A stretch of 64,000 nt of DNA from Rhizobium freirei PRF 81 (GTDB lineage Bacteria; Pseudomonadota; Alphaproteobacteria; Rhizobiales; Rhizobiaceae): contig NZ_AQHN01000070.1 in NCBI RefSeq assembly GCF_000359745.1, positions 32,112 through 96,111 on the forward strand, read 5' to 3'. Shown here piece after piece: positions 17,643 through 26,610 of this stretch (the stretch's first letter is position 1; every line of letters begins with the position of its first letter). The notes under the pieces are model-generated. The model worked only from the letters and a program-made list of their open reading frames with translations. It ran no database searches and was not told the DNA's origin. The translations under genes and the position numbers were made by a program.

Positions 17643-17744
17643 GCGATATCCTGCCCTGGGTGTTGCTCTTGCATGATCCTGCCCGAAGGCCTGTTATGTC
17701 TTTTGGGACCACACATCGATTGAGCGCGACACTGCCCGAAGCGG

Positions 17745-18923
17745 TCAGTCTTCGTCAACTACCCTGAGCTTGAGTTGGCTCGTGCGGTTGTCGGCCGGCT
17801 TGGGCCTTTCTTCCGGCCGCGTCTTTGCCGGTTCTTTCGCGGCCTCGAATTCCAGCGCCTCTATCCGCTCGCCGCGCCTTGCCAGCTTGTCAGCCGAGGT
17901 GACGATCATGTCGACATCCTTCTGCGCCATGGCGAAATGACCCTGCAGCTTGCGCACCCGCTCGTCCAGGCGCGAGAGATCGTCCATCAGATGCGCCACC
18001 TCGCTCTGGATGACATGGGCCTGCTCGCGCATGCGCTGATCCTTCAGGACAGCCTGAATGACCTGGATCGACAGCATCAGCAGCGACGGCGAGACGATGA
18101 CGATGCGGGCGCGCTGGGCCTTCTGCACGATCGCCTCGAAATTCTCGTGGATCTCCGCGAAGATCGATTCGGAGGGCACGAAGAGAAAGGCCGTGTCCTG
18201 CGTCTCGCTCGGAATGAGATATTTCTCTGAGATGTCGCGGATATGCAGCTCCAGATCCCGGCGGAACTGCTGCGCGGCGATCTTGCCATGTTCGGGGCTG
18301 GCGGCGCTGCGGATGGCGTTCCAGGCTTCCAGCGGAAACTTGGCGTCGATCACCAGCGGCGGCGAGCCGTTCGGCATGCGAACGGTGCAGTCCGGCCGGG
18401 AGCCGTTCGATAGCGTCGGTTGGAACGCATAGGCGCCCATCGGCAGCCCATCGGCGATGATGGTCTCCATGCGCGCCTGACCGAACGCGCCGCGCGTCTG
18501 CTTGTTGGAAAGGATAGCCTGCAGGCCGACCACATCCTTCGCCAGCGTCTGGATATTGGTCTGCGCTGCATCGATGACCGCGAGCCTCTCCTGCAGGCGG
18601 CGCAGGTTCTCGTGCGTCGAGCGCGTCTGCTCGCCGATCGTCGCCGTCACGCGTTGCGACATGCCGTCCAGACGCTGGCCGATGGCCTGGTTGAGTTCGG
18701 CCTGTCTGGAACCGAAGACTTCGGCCATGGTGGCAAGCCGGCCCTGCATCTCCGCCTGCGACCGCAGCAGCGCCGCCATCGTATGCTCTGCATCGAGTTC
18801 ATCGTCTTCCGCGCGTGCCCTGCTGCGGACGAAAAGGACGATCACTGCAATCGCAAGCACGACGACAAGACCGGTCAGAACCTGGACCGTGGAAATGGCT
18901 TGGCCGAAGATGATGAAGGACAT
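17745..18923 (-). CDS. rmuC: RmuC-family DNA recombination protein
   Basis: A roughly 392-residue protein with an N-terminal membrane helix (VLTGLVVVLAIAVIVLFV), a coiled-coil region to about residue 150, and a RmuC domain. The latter has a PD-(D/E)XK nuclease-like core (PDCTVRMPNG, LVIDAKFPLEAW) and the FVPSESIFAEI segment. RmuC limits inversion at short inverted repeats in Escherichia coli. The frame is open to 18977; the ATG at 18923 is one of two plausible starts. It is encoded opposite to def. Confidence 0.92.
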   Translation of the reverse strand: MSFIIFGQAISTVQVLTGLVVVLAIAVIVLFVRSRARAEDDELDAEHTMAALLRSQAEMQGRLATMAEVFGSRQAELNQAIGQRLDGMSQRVTATIGEQTRSTHENLRRLQERLAVIDAAQTNIQTLAKDVVGLQAILSNKQTRGAFGQARMETIIADGLPMGAYAFQPTLSNGSRPDCTVRMPNGSPPLVIDAKFPLEAWNAIRSAASPEHGKIAAQQFRRDLELHIRDISEKYLIPSETQDTAFLFVPSESIFAEIHENFEAIVQKAQRARIVIVSPSLLMLSIQVIQAVLKDQRMREQAHVIQSEVAHLMDDLSRLDERVRKLQGHFAMAQKDVDMIVTSADKLARRGERIEALEFEAAKEPAKTRPEERPKPADNRTSQLKLRVVDED

Positions 18924-19109
18924 GAAACCTGGCGCGCTTATGAAGTTTTCATTGGCACCATAGCAAAATTGTTGCAAATATCCAGATCAAACCGTGAACA
19001 AAATTTCGCGTCCATTTGCCTGGATGCAGATTGAAGTCGTGGAAAAAACACGTTCTCATCGCCATCTTGGCGATTCCATAGCACAACAAGATGCGTTATG
19101 GGAAACATC

Positions 19110-19625
19110 ATGACGATCAAGCCACTCATCATTTTACCCGATCCGCTGCTCCGCCAGGCCTCCAAGCCCATCGAGCGCATCGATGCCGAAATTCAGCGTC
19201 TCGCCGACGACATGCTGGAAACCATGTACGACGCGCCAGGCATTGGCCTTGCGGCGATCCAGGTCGGTGTCGCCCGCCGTTTGCTGGTCATCGATGTCGC
19301 GCGGGAAGGCGAAGAGAAGAAGCCGCTGGTCTTCATCAACCCGGAGATCGTCGCCTCGTCCGACGAACGTTCGGTCTACGAGGAAGGCTGCCTTTCCATT
19401 CCGGATTACTATGCCGAAGTCGAACGCCCGGCACGCGTCACCGTCAAGCATCTCGACCGCGACGGCAAGGAGCAGATCATCGAGGCCGACGGTCTGCTGG
19501 CGACCTGTGTGCAGCATGAGATCGACCACCTGAACGGCGTACTGTTCATCGACTATATCTCCCGCCTGAAGCGCGAGATGGTGATCAAGAAGTTCACCAA
19601 GGCCGCCAGGGCCAAGGCTCTCTAA
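19110..19625 (+). CDS. def: Peptide deformylase
   Basis: A 171-residue metalloenzyme removing the N-formyl group from nascent proteins. All three motifs are intact: GIGLAAIQ (motif 1), EEGCLSIP with the metal-ligand Cys (motif 2) and QHEIDHLNG with two His ligands and the catalytic Glu (motif 3). An ATG at 19098 adds four residues, but the start at 19110 has GGGAAA at the right distance and matches the family. Its usual partner fmt is 840 bases downstream, separated by a toxin-antitoxin pair. Confidence 0.96.
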   Translation: MTIKPLIILPDPLLRQASKPIERIDAEIQRLADDMLETMYDAPGIGLAAIQVGVARRLLVIDVAREGEEKKPLVFINPEIVASSDERSVYEEGCLSIPDYYAEVERPARVTVKHLDRDGKEQIIEADGLLATCVQHEIDHLNGVLFIDYISRLKREMVIKKFTKAARAKAL

Positions 19626-19656
19626 TCCCTCGTCATTGAAAGTTCGGCTTGAAACG

Positions 19657-19684
19657 CCTATGATATCATTGATATCAAAATAGG
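19657..19684. promoter_or_regulatory. Palindromic operator before the toxin-antitoxin pair
   Basis: Two copies of the perfect palindrome TGATATCA (19661-19668 and 19670-19677) are separated by one base. They are framed by CCTA on the left and TAGG on the right, so the whole block is a larger dyad. It overlaps the ribosome-binding region of the antitoxin gene nine bases before its start. Ribbon-helix-helix antitoxins bind such tandem palindromes and repress their own operon. Confidence 0.7.
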
Positions 19685-19692
19685 AGGCGCGG

Positions 19693-19953
19693 ATGGGTGA
19701 TCTTTTGCTGCGCGGTATTGACGACAGCTTGAAGAAGCAGTTGCAGGCAAATGCCAATATGCATGGCCGCAGCCTCTCGGATGAGGCGATCGCTCTGCTG
19801 CGTCAATCGCTCGGACGCCAGCAGGATGGAAGCAAGTCGGCGGGTCAGCGATTGAGAGCCGTTCTCGGCGCGGAGAAGCTCAGCGAAGAGGAAATCGAGG
19901 CAATCAACGCTTTTCGAAATGCGCCGGATCGCGATCCGCCCCATTTCGAATAG
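19693..19953 (+). CDS. FitA/StbC-like antitoxin (ribbon-helix-helix)
   Basis: An 86-residue protein. The N-terminal half (GDLLLRGIDDSLKKQLQANA, then HGRSLSDEAIALLRQSL) is a ribbon-helix-helix DNA-binding domain like FitA and other VapB-type antitoxins. The C-terminal tail would wrap the toxin. AGGAGG five bases upstream of the ATG is a strong ribosome binding site. It precedes a PIN-domain toxin by 21 bases. The pair sits between def and fmt, an operon that is otherwise contiguous in most relatives, and so is probably an insertion. Confidence 0.85.
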   Translation: MGDLLLRGIDDSLKKQLQANANMHGRSLSDEAIALLRQSLGRQQDGSKSAGQRLRAVLGAEKLSEEEIEAINAFRNAPDRDPPHFE

Positions 19954-19974
19954 TTCTGTGGCGAGCGGTGCCGC

Positions 19975-20394
19975 ATGATCGTTCTCGACACCAATGTTGT
20001 ATCGGAGCTGCAAGGGCGATCGTATAGCGAACGCATACTGTCCTGGCTTGATGGCTTCGCCGCCGAGGCTGTCTTCTTGACCGCTATCACTGTCGGTGAG
20101 GTCCGTTTCGGGCTGGAACTCCTCGCCGATGGCAAGCGTAAGACGGCGTTGCTTATGGAGCTTGAGGCGATAGAGGCGGAATTTTCCGGCCGCGTTCTGG
20201 GGTTTTCGAACAACGCAGCCCATCAATATGGAATAATCTCCGCTCATCGTCACAAGGTCGGGCGAAGGATGGAAACGAAAGACGCCATGATCGCCGCCAT
20301 CTGCCTTGCGAACGGTGCGACACTGGCGACGCGCAACACAAAAGACTTCGAGGGGCTTGATCTCAAGCTCATAAACCCGTTTGAAGGCGGCTAG
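19975..20394 (+). CDS. PIN-domain toxin (FitB/VapC-like ribonuclease)
   Basis: A 139-residue PIN-domain protein. Acidic metal ligands are visible in MIVLDTNVVSEL (Asp5), TVGEVRFGLELL (Glu), TKDAMIAAICLANGA (Asp) and TRNTKDF (Asp). Such toxins cleave RNA, often initiator tRNA or rRNA, and are held inactive by the partner antitoxin. The sequence resembles the FitB branch most. All catalytic acids are present, so the toxin is probably functional and must be neutralised by the gene in front. Confidence 0.87.
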   Translation: MIVLDTNVVSELQGRSYSERILSWLDGFAAEAVFLTAITVGEVRFGLELLADGKRKTALLMELEAIEAEFSGRVLGFSNNAAHQYGIISAHRHKVGRRMETKDAMIAAICLANGATLATRNTKDFEGLDLKLINPFEGG

Positions 20395-20468
20395 CGTTTG
20401 ACCCGGACTGCGCGAATGCCGTCGGGACGAGATCGCTCGAAACTTGATACCTTAGCCGGATGGATCGC

Positions 20469-21416
20469 ATGTCGCTCAACATCATCTTTATGGGAACGCC
20501 CGAATTCTCCGTACCGACGTTGCGGTCCCTGATCGATGCCGGGCATAAGGTCCGCGCCGTTTACACGCAGCCGCCGCGGCCGGGCGGCCGGCGCGGGCTC
20601 GACCTGCAGAAGTCGCCGGTGCATCAGGCGGCCGAATTGCTGGGCCTGCCGGTTTTTACGCCCGTCAATTTCAAGGACCCCGACGAGCGCCAGCGCTTTC
20701 GCGATCTGGAGGCCGACGTCGCCGTTGTTGTGGCATACGGCCTGCTGCTGCCGGAAGCCATCCTCACCGGCACGCGTCTTGGCTGCTACAATGGTCACGC
20801 CTCGCTGCTGCCACGCTGGCGCGGCGCAGCTCCCATCCAGCGGGCGATCATGGCGGGCGACGCCAAGACCGGCATGATGGTGATGAAGATGGACAAGGGG
20901 CTCGATACAGGCCCGGTCGCTCTGACGCGCGAGGTCGAGATCGGCGACACCATGACATCAGGCGAGCTGCATGACAGGCTGATGCTCGTGGGTGCGAAGG
21001 CCATGGCCGAGGCGATGAACAAGCTGGAGCTTGACGAACTGCCGCTGACTGCTCAGCCATCCGAAGGCGTTCTCTACGCTGCGAAGATCGACAAGGCGGA
21101 AACGCGCGTCAATTTCGGCGAGCCGGCGGCCGATGTCCATAATCACATTCGCGGCTTGTCGCCTTTTCCCGGCGCATGGTTCGAGGCTGAGATCGCAGGT
21201 CGGCCGGAGCGTATCAAGGTGCTCGGCTCGGAGTTGGCCGAGGGCAACGGAGCGCCGGGCAAGGTCCTGACGGACGATCTCGTCATCGCCTGCGCTTCCG
21301 GCGCCATCCGGCCGACGAAGTTGCAGAAAGCCGGCGGCAAGCCGCTGGCGGCGGCCGACTTTCTGCGAGGCACGCCGATCGCGCCGGGCATCCTGCTTGC
21401 CTCGGAGCAAGCCTGA
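20469..21416 (+). CDS. fmt: Methionyl-tRNA formyltransferase
   Basis: A 315-residue enzyme that formylates initiator Met-tRNA. The N-terminal formyltransferase domain contains IIFMGTPEFS at the start, the active-site region NGHASLLPRWRGAAPIQRAI (Asn and His) and DTGPV. The C-terminal domain (about 205-315) is an OB-like fold binding tRNA. An ATG at 20460 lies three codons upstream. truA follows with a one-base overlap, so translation is probably coupled. Confidence 0.96.
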   Translation: MSLNIIFMGTPEFSVPTLRSLIDAGHKVRAVYTQPPRPGGRRGLDLQKSPVHQAAELLGLPVFTPVNFKDPDERQRFRDLEADVAVVVAYGLLLPEAILTGTRLGCYNGHASLLPRWRGAAPIQRAIMAGDAKTGMMVMKMDKGLDTGPVALTREVEIGDTMTSGELHDRLMLVGAKAMAEAMNKLELDELPLTAQPSEGVLYAAKIDKAETRVNFGEPAADVHNHIRGLSPFPGAWFEAEIAGRPERIKVLGSELAEGNGAPGKVLTDDLVIACASGAIRPTKLQKAGGKPLAAADFLRGTPIAPGILLASEQA

Positions 21417-22222
21417 TGCCGCGCTACAAAATGACCGTCGAATATGACGGCATTCCCTATGTCGGCTGGCAGCGCCAGGAGAACGGCCCTTCGGTACAGG
21501 GGGCGATCGAGGGCGCCATCCTGTCGTTGACGGGCGAGGCGGTTTCGATCCGTGGCGCGGGACGCACCGATTCCGGCGTGCATGCCATGGGTCAGGTGAT
21601 GCATGCCGATCTTTCCAAGGAATGGAAGACCTACACGCTGCGCAATGCGCTCAACGCCCATCTGAGGATGGCCGGAGACCGGGTTGCCATTCTCGATATC
21701 GAGGAGGTCGATGCAAGCTTCGACGCGCGCTTTTCGGCCATTCGCCGCCACTATCTCTATCGCATCATCGCCCGCCGTGCGCCGCTCGCGCTCGAAGCCG
21801 GACGCGCATGGTGGGTGCCGAAGGACATGGATCACGAGGTCATGCATGCCGCAGCGCAGACCCTTGTCGGCCTGCATGATTTCACCACCTTCCGCTCGGC
21901 GCATTGCCAGGCAAACAGCCCGGTGCGCACGCTTGATCGGCTGGATGTGACCCGCAGCGGCGAGTTGATCGAGATTCGTGCGACGGCGCAAAGCTTCCTG
22001 CACAATCAGATCCGTTCCTTCGCCGGTACGCTGAAGCTTGCGGGCGAGGGCAAATGGACGCCCGACGATGTGCGGGCGGCGCTCGATGCTCGGGACCGCA
22101 AGGCCTGTGGCCCCGTCGCCCCGCCGGACGGGCTCTATTTCATGCAGGTGGATTATCGCGATAACGCCGGCTTGCTTGTCGGCGAAGGGGAGAGTGCTGA
22201 TGACGGTGACGATCTATCATAA
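21416..22222 (+). CDS. truA: tRNA pseudouridine(38-40) synthase
   Basis: A 268-residue pseudouridine synthase. It opens with YKMTVEYDGIPYVGWQRQ and contains the catalytic Asp at about residue 52 in GAGRTDSGVHA, plus the RHYLYRII and FLHNQIRSFAGTL segments. Its start codon shares one base with the fmt stop. Its last 23 bases overlap the start of an ArsC-family gene in another frame. Confidence 0.96.
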   Translation: MPRYKMTVEYDGIPYVGWQRQENGPSVQGAIEGAILSLTGEAVSIRGAGRTDSGVHAMGQVMHADLSKEWKTYTLRNALNAHLRMAGDRVAILDIEEVDASFDARFSAIRRHYLYRIIARRAPLALEAGRAWWVPKDMDHEVMHAAAQTLVGLHDFTTFRSAHCQANSPVRTLDRLDVTRSGELIEIRATAQSFLHNQIRSFAGTLKLAGEGKWTPDDVRAALDARDRKACGPVAPPDGLYFMQVDYRDNAGLLVGEGESADDGDDLS

Positions 22223-22601
22223 TCCTGCCTGCGGCACGTCGCGCAACACGCTGGCGATGATCCGGCAGTCAGGGGAAGAGCCCGTCGTCATCGAATATCT
22301 GAAGACGCCGCCCGGCCGGGAAGAGCTGGTGAAACTCATCGCCGCCATGGGCCTTCCGGTTCGCGATCTGCTTCGGCAAAAGGGAACGCCCTATGACGAA
22401 CTCGGCCTCTGCAATCCTGATCTCATCGACGATCAGTTGCTCGACCGGATGATCGCACACCCGATCCTGATCAATCGTCCGATCGTGGTGACCGAGAAAG
22501 GCGTGCGCCTCTGCCGTCCGTCTGAGCTCGTACTCGATATCTTGCCGAATCCGGATATCGGTCCGTTCACAAAAGAAGACGGCGAGGTGGTGGTGCGATA
22601 G
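22200..22601 (+). CDS. ArsC-family arsenate reductase (thioredoxin fold)
   Basis: A 133-residue protein with the ArsC signature MTVTIYHNPACGTSRNTLAM, in which Cys11 would be the redox cysteine. NRPIVVTEKGVRLCRPSE completes the active site. This glutaredoxin-dependent family reduces arsenate to arsenite; some members have other or unknown roles. The ATG at 22200 begins inside the end of truA, with GGGGAGAG ahead of it. No arsR, arsB or acr3 gene is adjacent, so a dedicated arsenic operon is not indicated. Confidence 0.87.
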   Translation: MTVTIYHNPACGTSRNTLAMIRQSGEEPVVIEYLKTPPGREELVKLIAAMGLPVRDLLRQKGTPYDELGLCNPDLIDDQLLDRMIAHPILINRPIVVTEKGVRLCRPSELVLDILPNPDIGPFTKEDGEVVVR

Positions 22602-22610
22602 GCGCCGGCC

Positions 22611-23210
22611 TCAACCCGGCGGATAGACGCCGAGGAAGCGCTGCAGGAAGTCCGTCAGCAGCATGCTGGGAATCATCAGCACCAGCGTCAGCGCACCGAT
22701 GAAGAGCGGGTGGGCACCGCAGATCATCCTGAGGATGCGCGCCAGCGAGAAGATGACCGCCATCATCAATACCAGCCATAGTAGCGCCACTAGCCCACTG
22801 GAGCCGGGGACGAAGGCGATCAGCGCAATGAGCAGTGCGTTCAGATAGGACGTCGGCACCCAGAGCCAGTTCACCGTGACGACGATTGGCGCGAACTTGT
22901 CGCCGAACCGGAAGATGAGCAGCAGCAGGCCTGCGAGAACGAGCGGGATCACCCAATTCGCAACCTCGACCAGCGCCAGTCGCAGGAAGAAGGCAAGGCC
23001 TGTCGCCGTTTCGGGCGGCATCGCGATCAGATAGGCCTGCCGCCACCAGAGCCAGGAAATGCCGATTGGCGGCAGGCTCCAGAGGATGGCCCAGAAGGAG
23101 CGCAGCATGCCGCGGTCCGATATGTCCAGATACTGAAAGCCGCGCGCATCCATGCGGATCAGCAGCCAGAGGCCGGACAGATAATATTGGACTTCCCTAA
23201 AGGTCGGCAT
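22611..23210 (-). CDS. Integral membrane protein of unknown function
   Basis: A 199-residue protein with about five hydrophobic segments (around residues 38-56, 72-102, 112-130, 135-160 and 170-190). The N-terminus MPTFREVQYYLSGLWLLI is typical of a conserved Rhizobiales membrane protein found after dapE. It overlaps the dapE stop by 14 bases, so the two are likely co-transcribed. No catalytic motif was recognised. Confidence 0.8.
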   Translation of the reverse strand: MPTFREVQYYLSGLWLLIRMDARGFQYLDISDRGMLRSFWAILWSLPPIGISWLWWRQAYLIAMPPETATGLAFFLRLALVEVANWVIPLVLAGLLLLIFRFGDKFAPIVVTVNWLWVPTSYLNALLIALIAFVPGSSGLVALLWLVLMMAVIFSLARILRMICGAHPLFIGALTLVLMIPSMLLTDFLQRFLGVYPPG

Positions 23211-24390
23211 TCTCGAACCAGCGCTGGATGAAGGTCCGGTAGATCTCGGTCAGCGTTTCGAGATCCGAGACTGCGACACGTTCATCGACCATATGCATGG
23301 TCTGGCCGACGAGCCCGAATTCGACGACCGGGCAATAGTCCTTGATGTAGCGGGCGTCGGAGGTGCCGCCTGTCGTCGAAAGCGCCGGCCTTTGACCGGT
23401 AACGTTCTCGACGGCGGAAGAGAGCGAGGCGATCAGCGCATTGTTGCGCGTCAGGAAGACATGGCTTGGTCGCTCCGACCAGGTGATGTCGTATTTGGTC
23501 GGCTCCCGGCCCGGACGCAGCGTCTGGTCGGCTGCGGCCGCATCCAGCCGGGCGAGGATTTCGGCCTTTAGCGCGTCGACCGTCCAGGTGTCGTTGAAAC
23601 GGATGTTGAAGGCGGCGGTCGCTTTGGCGGCGATGACGTTGGTGGCGGCATTGCCGACGTCGATGCTCGTCACTTCGAGGTTCGACGGCTGGAAATTGTC
23701 GGTGCCGACGTCGAAGGGCGGATCGAGCAACGCCTCCGTCAGCTTGATGATGCTGCGCACCGGGTTGTCGGCGAGATGCGGATAGGCGGCGTGACCCTGA
23801 ACGCCGTGGACGGTGATGAAACCGGAGATCGAGCCACGGCGGCCGATCTTGATCATGTCGCCCAGGCGATCGGGATTGGTCGGTTCGCCGACCAGCGATG
23901 CATCCCATGTCTCGCCGCGCTCGGCTGCCCATTGCAGCAGCTTGACGGTGCCGTTGATCGCCGGGCCTTCTTCGTCGCCGGTGATCAGGAAGGAGATCGA
24001 GCCGGCGGGCTTTCCGTGCTTTTCGATATGACGGGCTATGGCGGCCACGAAGCAGGCGATACCGCCCTTCATATCGACAGCGCCTCGGCCGAAAAGCTCG
24101 CCGCCTGCGATGTCGGCGGCAAAGGGCGGATGGCTCCAGGAGGCGGCGTCGCCGACCGGCACGACATCCGTATGCCCGGCAAACATCAGATGCGGCCCAT
24201 CCGTGCCGAGCCGCGCATAGAGGTTTTCAATATCGGGTGTTCCGGGCTCGGTCGCCGTCATGCGCTCGACCTTGAAGCCGAGCGGCGCCAGCATGTCGGC
24301 AAGCGCGGTCAGCGCACCGCCTTCGGCAGGCGTGACGGAAGCACAGCGAATGAGGGTCTGCAGATTAGTGACGGGATCGGTAACGGTCAT
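23197..24390 (-). CDS. dapE: Succinyl-diaminopimelate desuccinylase
   Basis: A 397-residue M20 metallopeptidase-family enzyme of lysine and diaminopimelate synthesis. Metal ligands and catalytic residues appear in MFAGHTDVVPVGD, GRGAVDMKGG, TGDEEGPAINGT and, near the C-terminus, EFGLVGQTMHMVDERV. The frame remains open to 24432, but MTVTDPVTNLQTLIRCASVTP at 24390 is the family start. It follows dapD on the same strand by about 160 bases. Confidence 0.95.
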   Translation of the reverse strand: MTVTDPVTNLQTLIRCASVTPAEGGALTALADMLAPLGFKVERMTATEPGTPDIENLYARLGTDGPHLMFAGHTDVVPVGDAASWSHPPFAADIAGGELFGRGAVDMKGGIACFVAAIARHIEKHGKPAGSISFLITGDEEGPAINGTVKLLQWAAERGETWDASLVGEPTNPDRLGDMIKIGRRGSISGFITVHGVQGHAAYPHLADNPVRSIIKLTEALLDPPFDVGTDNFQPSNLEVTSIDVGNAATNVIAAKATAAFNIRFNDTWTVDALKAEILARLDAAAADQTLRPGREPTKYDITWSERPSHVFLTRNNALIASLSSAVENVTGQRPALSTTGGTSDARYIKDYCPVVEFGLVGQTMHMVDERVAVSDLETLTEIYRTFIQRWFENADL

Positions 24391-24548
24391 CGGAGGCAAC
24401 TTATCCGGCGGGAAATGGCAAAGCGATGGCAAAGGATCGGCGCTGAGTCGAAATTCTTTGCTGCGATTCCAGCAATCGCACAGGCATGCTCACCCGGCAA
24501 GCATAAGGGAAGCGCGATATGGCAACCGCGCTTCCAAAAAAATCAAGA

Positions 24549-25406
24549 TCAGTCGCGCAGCAGTTCGTTGATGCCGGTCTTCGAGCGGGTCTTCTCATCG
24601 ACGCGCTTGACGATGACGGCGCAATAGAGGCTTGGAGCCGGCTGGCCGTTCGCCATCGTATTGCTGCTCGGCAGCGCGCCGGCGACGACGACGGAATAAG
24701 GCGGAACTTCGCCATAGGTGATCTCGCCGGTGGCGCGATCGACGATCTTGGTGGACTTGCCGATGAAGACGCCCATGCCGAGCACCGAGCCCTCGCGGAC
24801 GATGCAGCCTTCGACCACTTCCGAGCGGGCGCCGATGAAGCAATTGTCCTCGATGATCGTCGGACCAGCCTGCATCGGCTCCAGAACGCCGCCAATGCCG
24901 ACGCCGCCCGAAAGATGCACATGCTTGCCGATCTGGGCGCAGGAGCCGACGGTCGCCCAGGTGTCGACCATGGTGCCTTCGCCGACATAGGCGCCGAGAT
25001 TGACGAAGGACGGCATCAGGATGGCGTTGGGGGCGATATAGGCGGAATGACGTACGACGGCGTTGGGCACGGCGCGGAAGCCGGCTTCACGGAAGCGGTT
25101 CTCACCCCAGCCTTCGAACTTCGAGGGAACCTTGTCCCACCAGGTGGCACCGCCGGAGCCGCCCTCGACGATCTTCATGTCGTTGAGGCGGAAGGAGAGC
25201 AGAACCGCTTTCTTGAGCCACTGATTGACGGTCCAGTTGCCGTCCGCACCGCGCTCTGCGACGCGAACCCTGCCGCTGTCGAGGAGGTTGAGCGCCGTCT
25301 CCACGGCATCGCGGATTTCGCCGCGCGTCGACGTGTTCACATTGTCGCGATTGTCGAAAGCAGCCTCGATGGACTTTTCGAGGGAGGCGAGATCGTTAGC
25401 GCTCAT
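24549..25406 (-). CDS. dapD: Tetrahydrodipicolinate N-succinyltransferase
   Basis: A 285-residue left-handed beta-helix (hexapeptide repeat) acyltransferase. Repeats fill residues 110-250 (AYIAPNAILMPSFVNLGAYV, GTMVDTWATVGSCAQIGK, GGVGIGGVLEP), and the N-terminal helical domain precedes them. It carries out the first committed step of the succinylase branch of lysine/diaminopimelate synthesis and feeds DapE encoded next to it. Confidence 0.96.
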   Translation of the reverse strand: MSANDLASLEKSIEAAFDNRDNVNTSTRGEIRDAVETALNLLDSGRVRVAERGADGNWTVNQWLKKAVLLSFRLNDMKIVEGGSGGATWWDKVPSKFEGWGENRFREAGFRAVPNAVVRHSAYIAPNAILMPSFVNLGAYVGEGTMVDTWATVGSCAQIGKHVHLSGGVGIGGVLEPMQAGPTIIEDNCFIGARSEVVEGCIVREGSVLGMGVFIGKSTKIVDRATGEITYGEVPPYSVVVAGALPSSNTMANGQPAPSLYCAVIVKRVDEKTRSKTGINELLRD

Positions 25407-25621
25407 GGGAATTCCTTAAAACGTCGGTGCCTATCGTGATTTCCGGCAGGGGCTCCGGATATGGTCGATTGGTCCTATAGCATGGAGCCTGAAAATGGAA
25501 TGTCTTTTCCGCGCCGATTGAGCTTGGATTCAAGGCGTTGTAGGGGCATATGCAAGAGCTTGGCTATTCCTGCCTGCGGGCGGGAATGGCGCGTCATGAT
25601 CGATTCGAAAGGCATGAGTAG

Positions 25622-26494
25622 ATGAGCAAGTCGAAGAATGGCAGGCTGAGGCGCAAGGATGGGGTATGGGATCCCCTGAAGACGAGCTCGGCGGACAAGA
25701 AGCGGGCCGAATCCGTGCCGCGCACGCCGCAATCGATGTCGCCTTCCTACCGGCTTGCCTATGCAGACGAGGATTTCTTGTGCCGTGAGGAACTACGGCC
25801 GATCCGCCTGCAGCTCGAGCTTCTGAAGACCGAGATGTCTCTGACCGAGAAGGGCATCAACTCGACTGTCGTCATGTTCGGCGGTGCGCGCATTCCCGCA
25901 CCGGGCGCCAATGCCTGGGCTGCGCGCAACGACGTGCAGCGCGCCAATCTCGAAGCCGCATCGGTCTACTATGAAGAAGCGCGCAAGTTTGCCCGGCTTT
26001 GCTCCCGCTATTCCGCCGGCTTCGATTTCCATGAATATGTCGTGGTGACCGGCGGCGGTCCGGGTGTGATGGAAGCCGGCAATCGCGGTGCAGCCGAAGA
26101 AGGTGCGCCCTCGATCGGCCTCAACATCGTCCTGCCGCATGAGCAGGCGCCGAACGTCTACGTCACGCCGGAGCTTAGCTTCAATTTCCACTATTTCGCG
26201 ATCCGCAAGATGCATTTCATGGTGCGCGCCAAGGCAATCGCCGTGTTTCCGGGCGGTTTCGGCACCATGGATGAGCTGTTTGAATGCCTGACGCTTATCC
26301 AGACCGGCCGTATGGAACGCCTGCCGCTCATTCTCTTCGGCGAGAAGTTCTGGCGCAGCATCATCAATTTCGATGCGCTCGCCGAATTCGGCACCATCGC
26401 GCCCGACGACGTCAATCTGATCAGCTTCGTCGACACGGCGGATGAGGCTTGGAAGATCGTCGCCGATTTCTACGAGCACGATAACGGTCACTGA
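25622..26494 (+). CDS. LOG family protein
   Basis: A 290-residue protein of the Rossmann-like LOG family, often mis-named lysine decarboxylase. The two diagnostic motifs are VTGGGPGVMEAGNRGA (nucleotide binding) and FPGGFGTMDELFE, equivalent to PGGxGTxxE. Related enzymes release cytokinin bases from riboside 5'-monophosphates or hydrolyse other nucleotide monophosphates. This is the longer bacterial form with an N-terminal extension of about 75 residues. A physiological role in plant interaction is possible but unproven. Confidence 0.88.
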   Translation: MSKSKNGRLRRKDGVWDPLKTSSADKKRAESVPRTPQSMSPSYRLAYADEDFLCREELRPIRLQLELLKTEMSLTEKGINSTVVMFGGARIPAPGANAWAARNDVQRANLEAASVYYEEARKFARLCSRYSAGFDFHEYVVVTGGGPGVMEAGNRGAAEEGAPSIGLNIVLPHEQAPNVYVTPELSFNFHYFAIRKMHFMVRAKAIAVFPGGFGTMDELFECLTLIQTGRMERLPLILFGEKFWRSIINFDALAEFGTIAPDDVNLISFVDTADEAWKIVADFYEHDNGH

Positions 26495-26500
26495 ACGGCA

Positions 26501-26535
26501 AAAGGCTCGCCGTCGTATCGCGAAGGCGGGCCTTT
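26501..26535 (+). terminator. Terminator after the LOG gene
   Basis: AAAGGCTCGCC pairs with GGCGGGCCTTT across a 13-base loop, 11 pairs with one wobble, starting seven bases after the stop. The downstream T-run is short, so efficiency is uncertain. Confidence 0.55.
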
Positions 26536-26610
26536 CGGTCCTGGGATATTTTCTGAAGCGCGATCTATGCAGCGGCGATACCTTTTTCGGATCGCGCCGG
26601 ATCGACTGGC

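Noticed and set aside
25622..26494. Lysine decarboxylase
   Set aside because: The PGGFGTMDE motif marks a LOG-family nucleotide hydrolase; the lysine decarboxylase label is an old mis-annotation.
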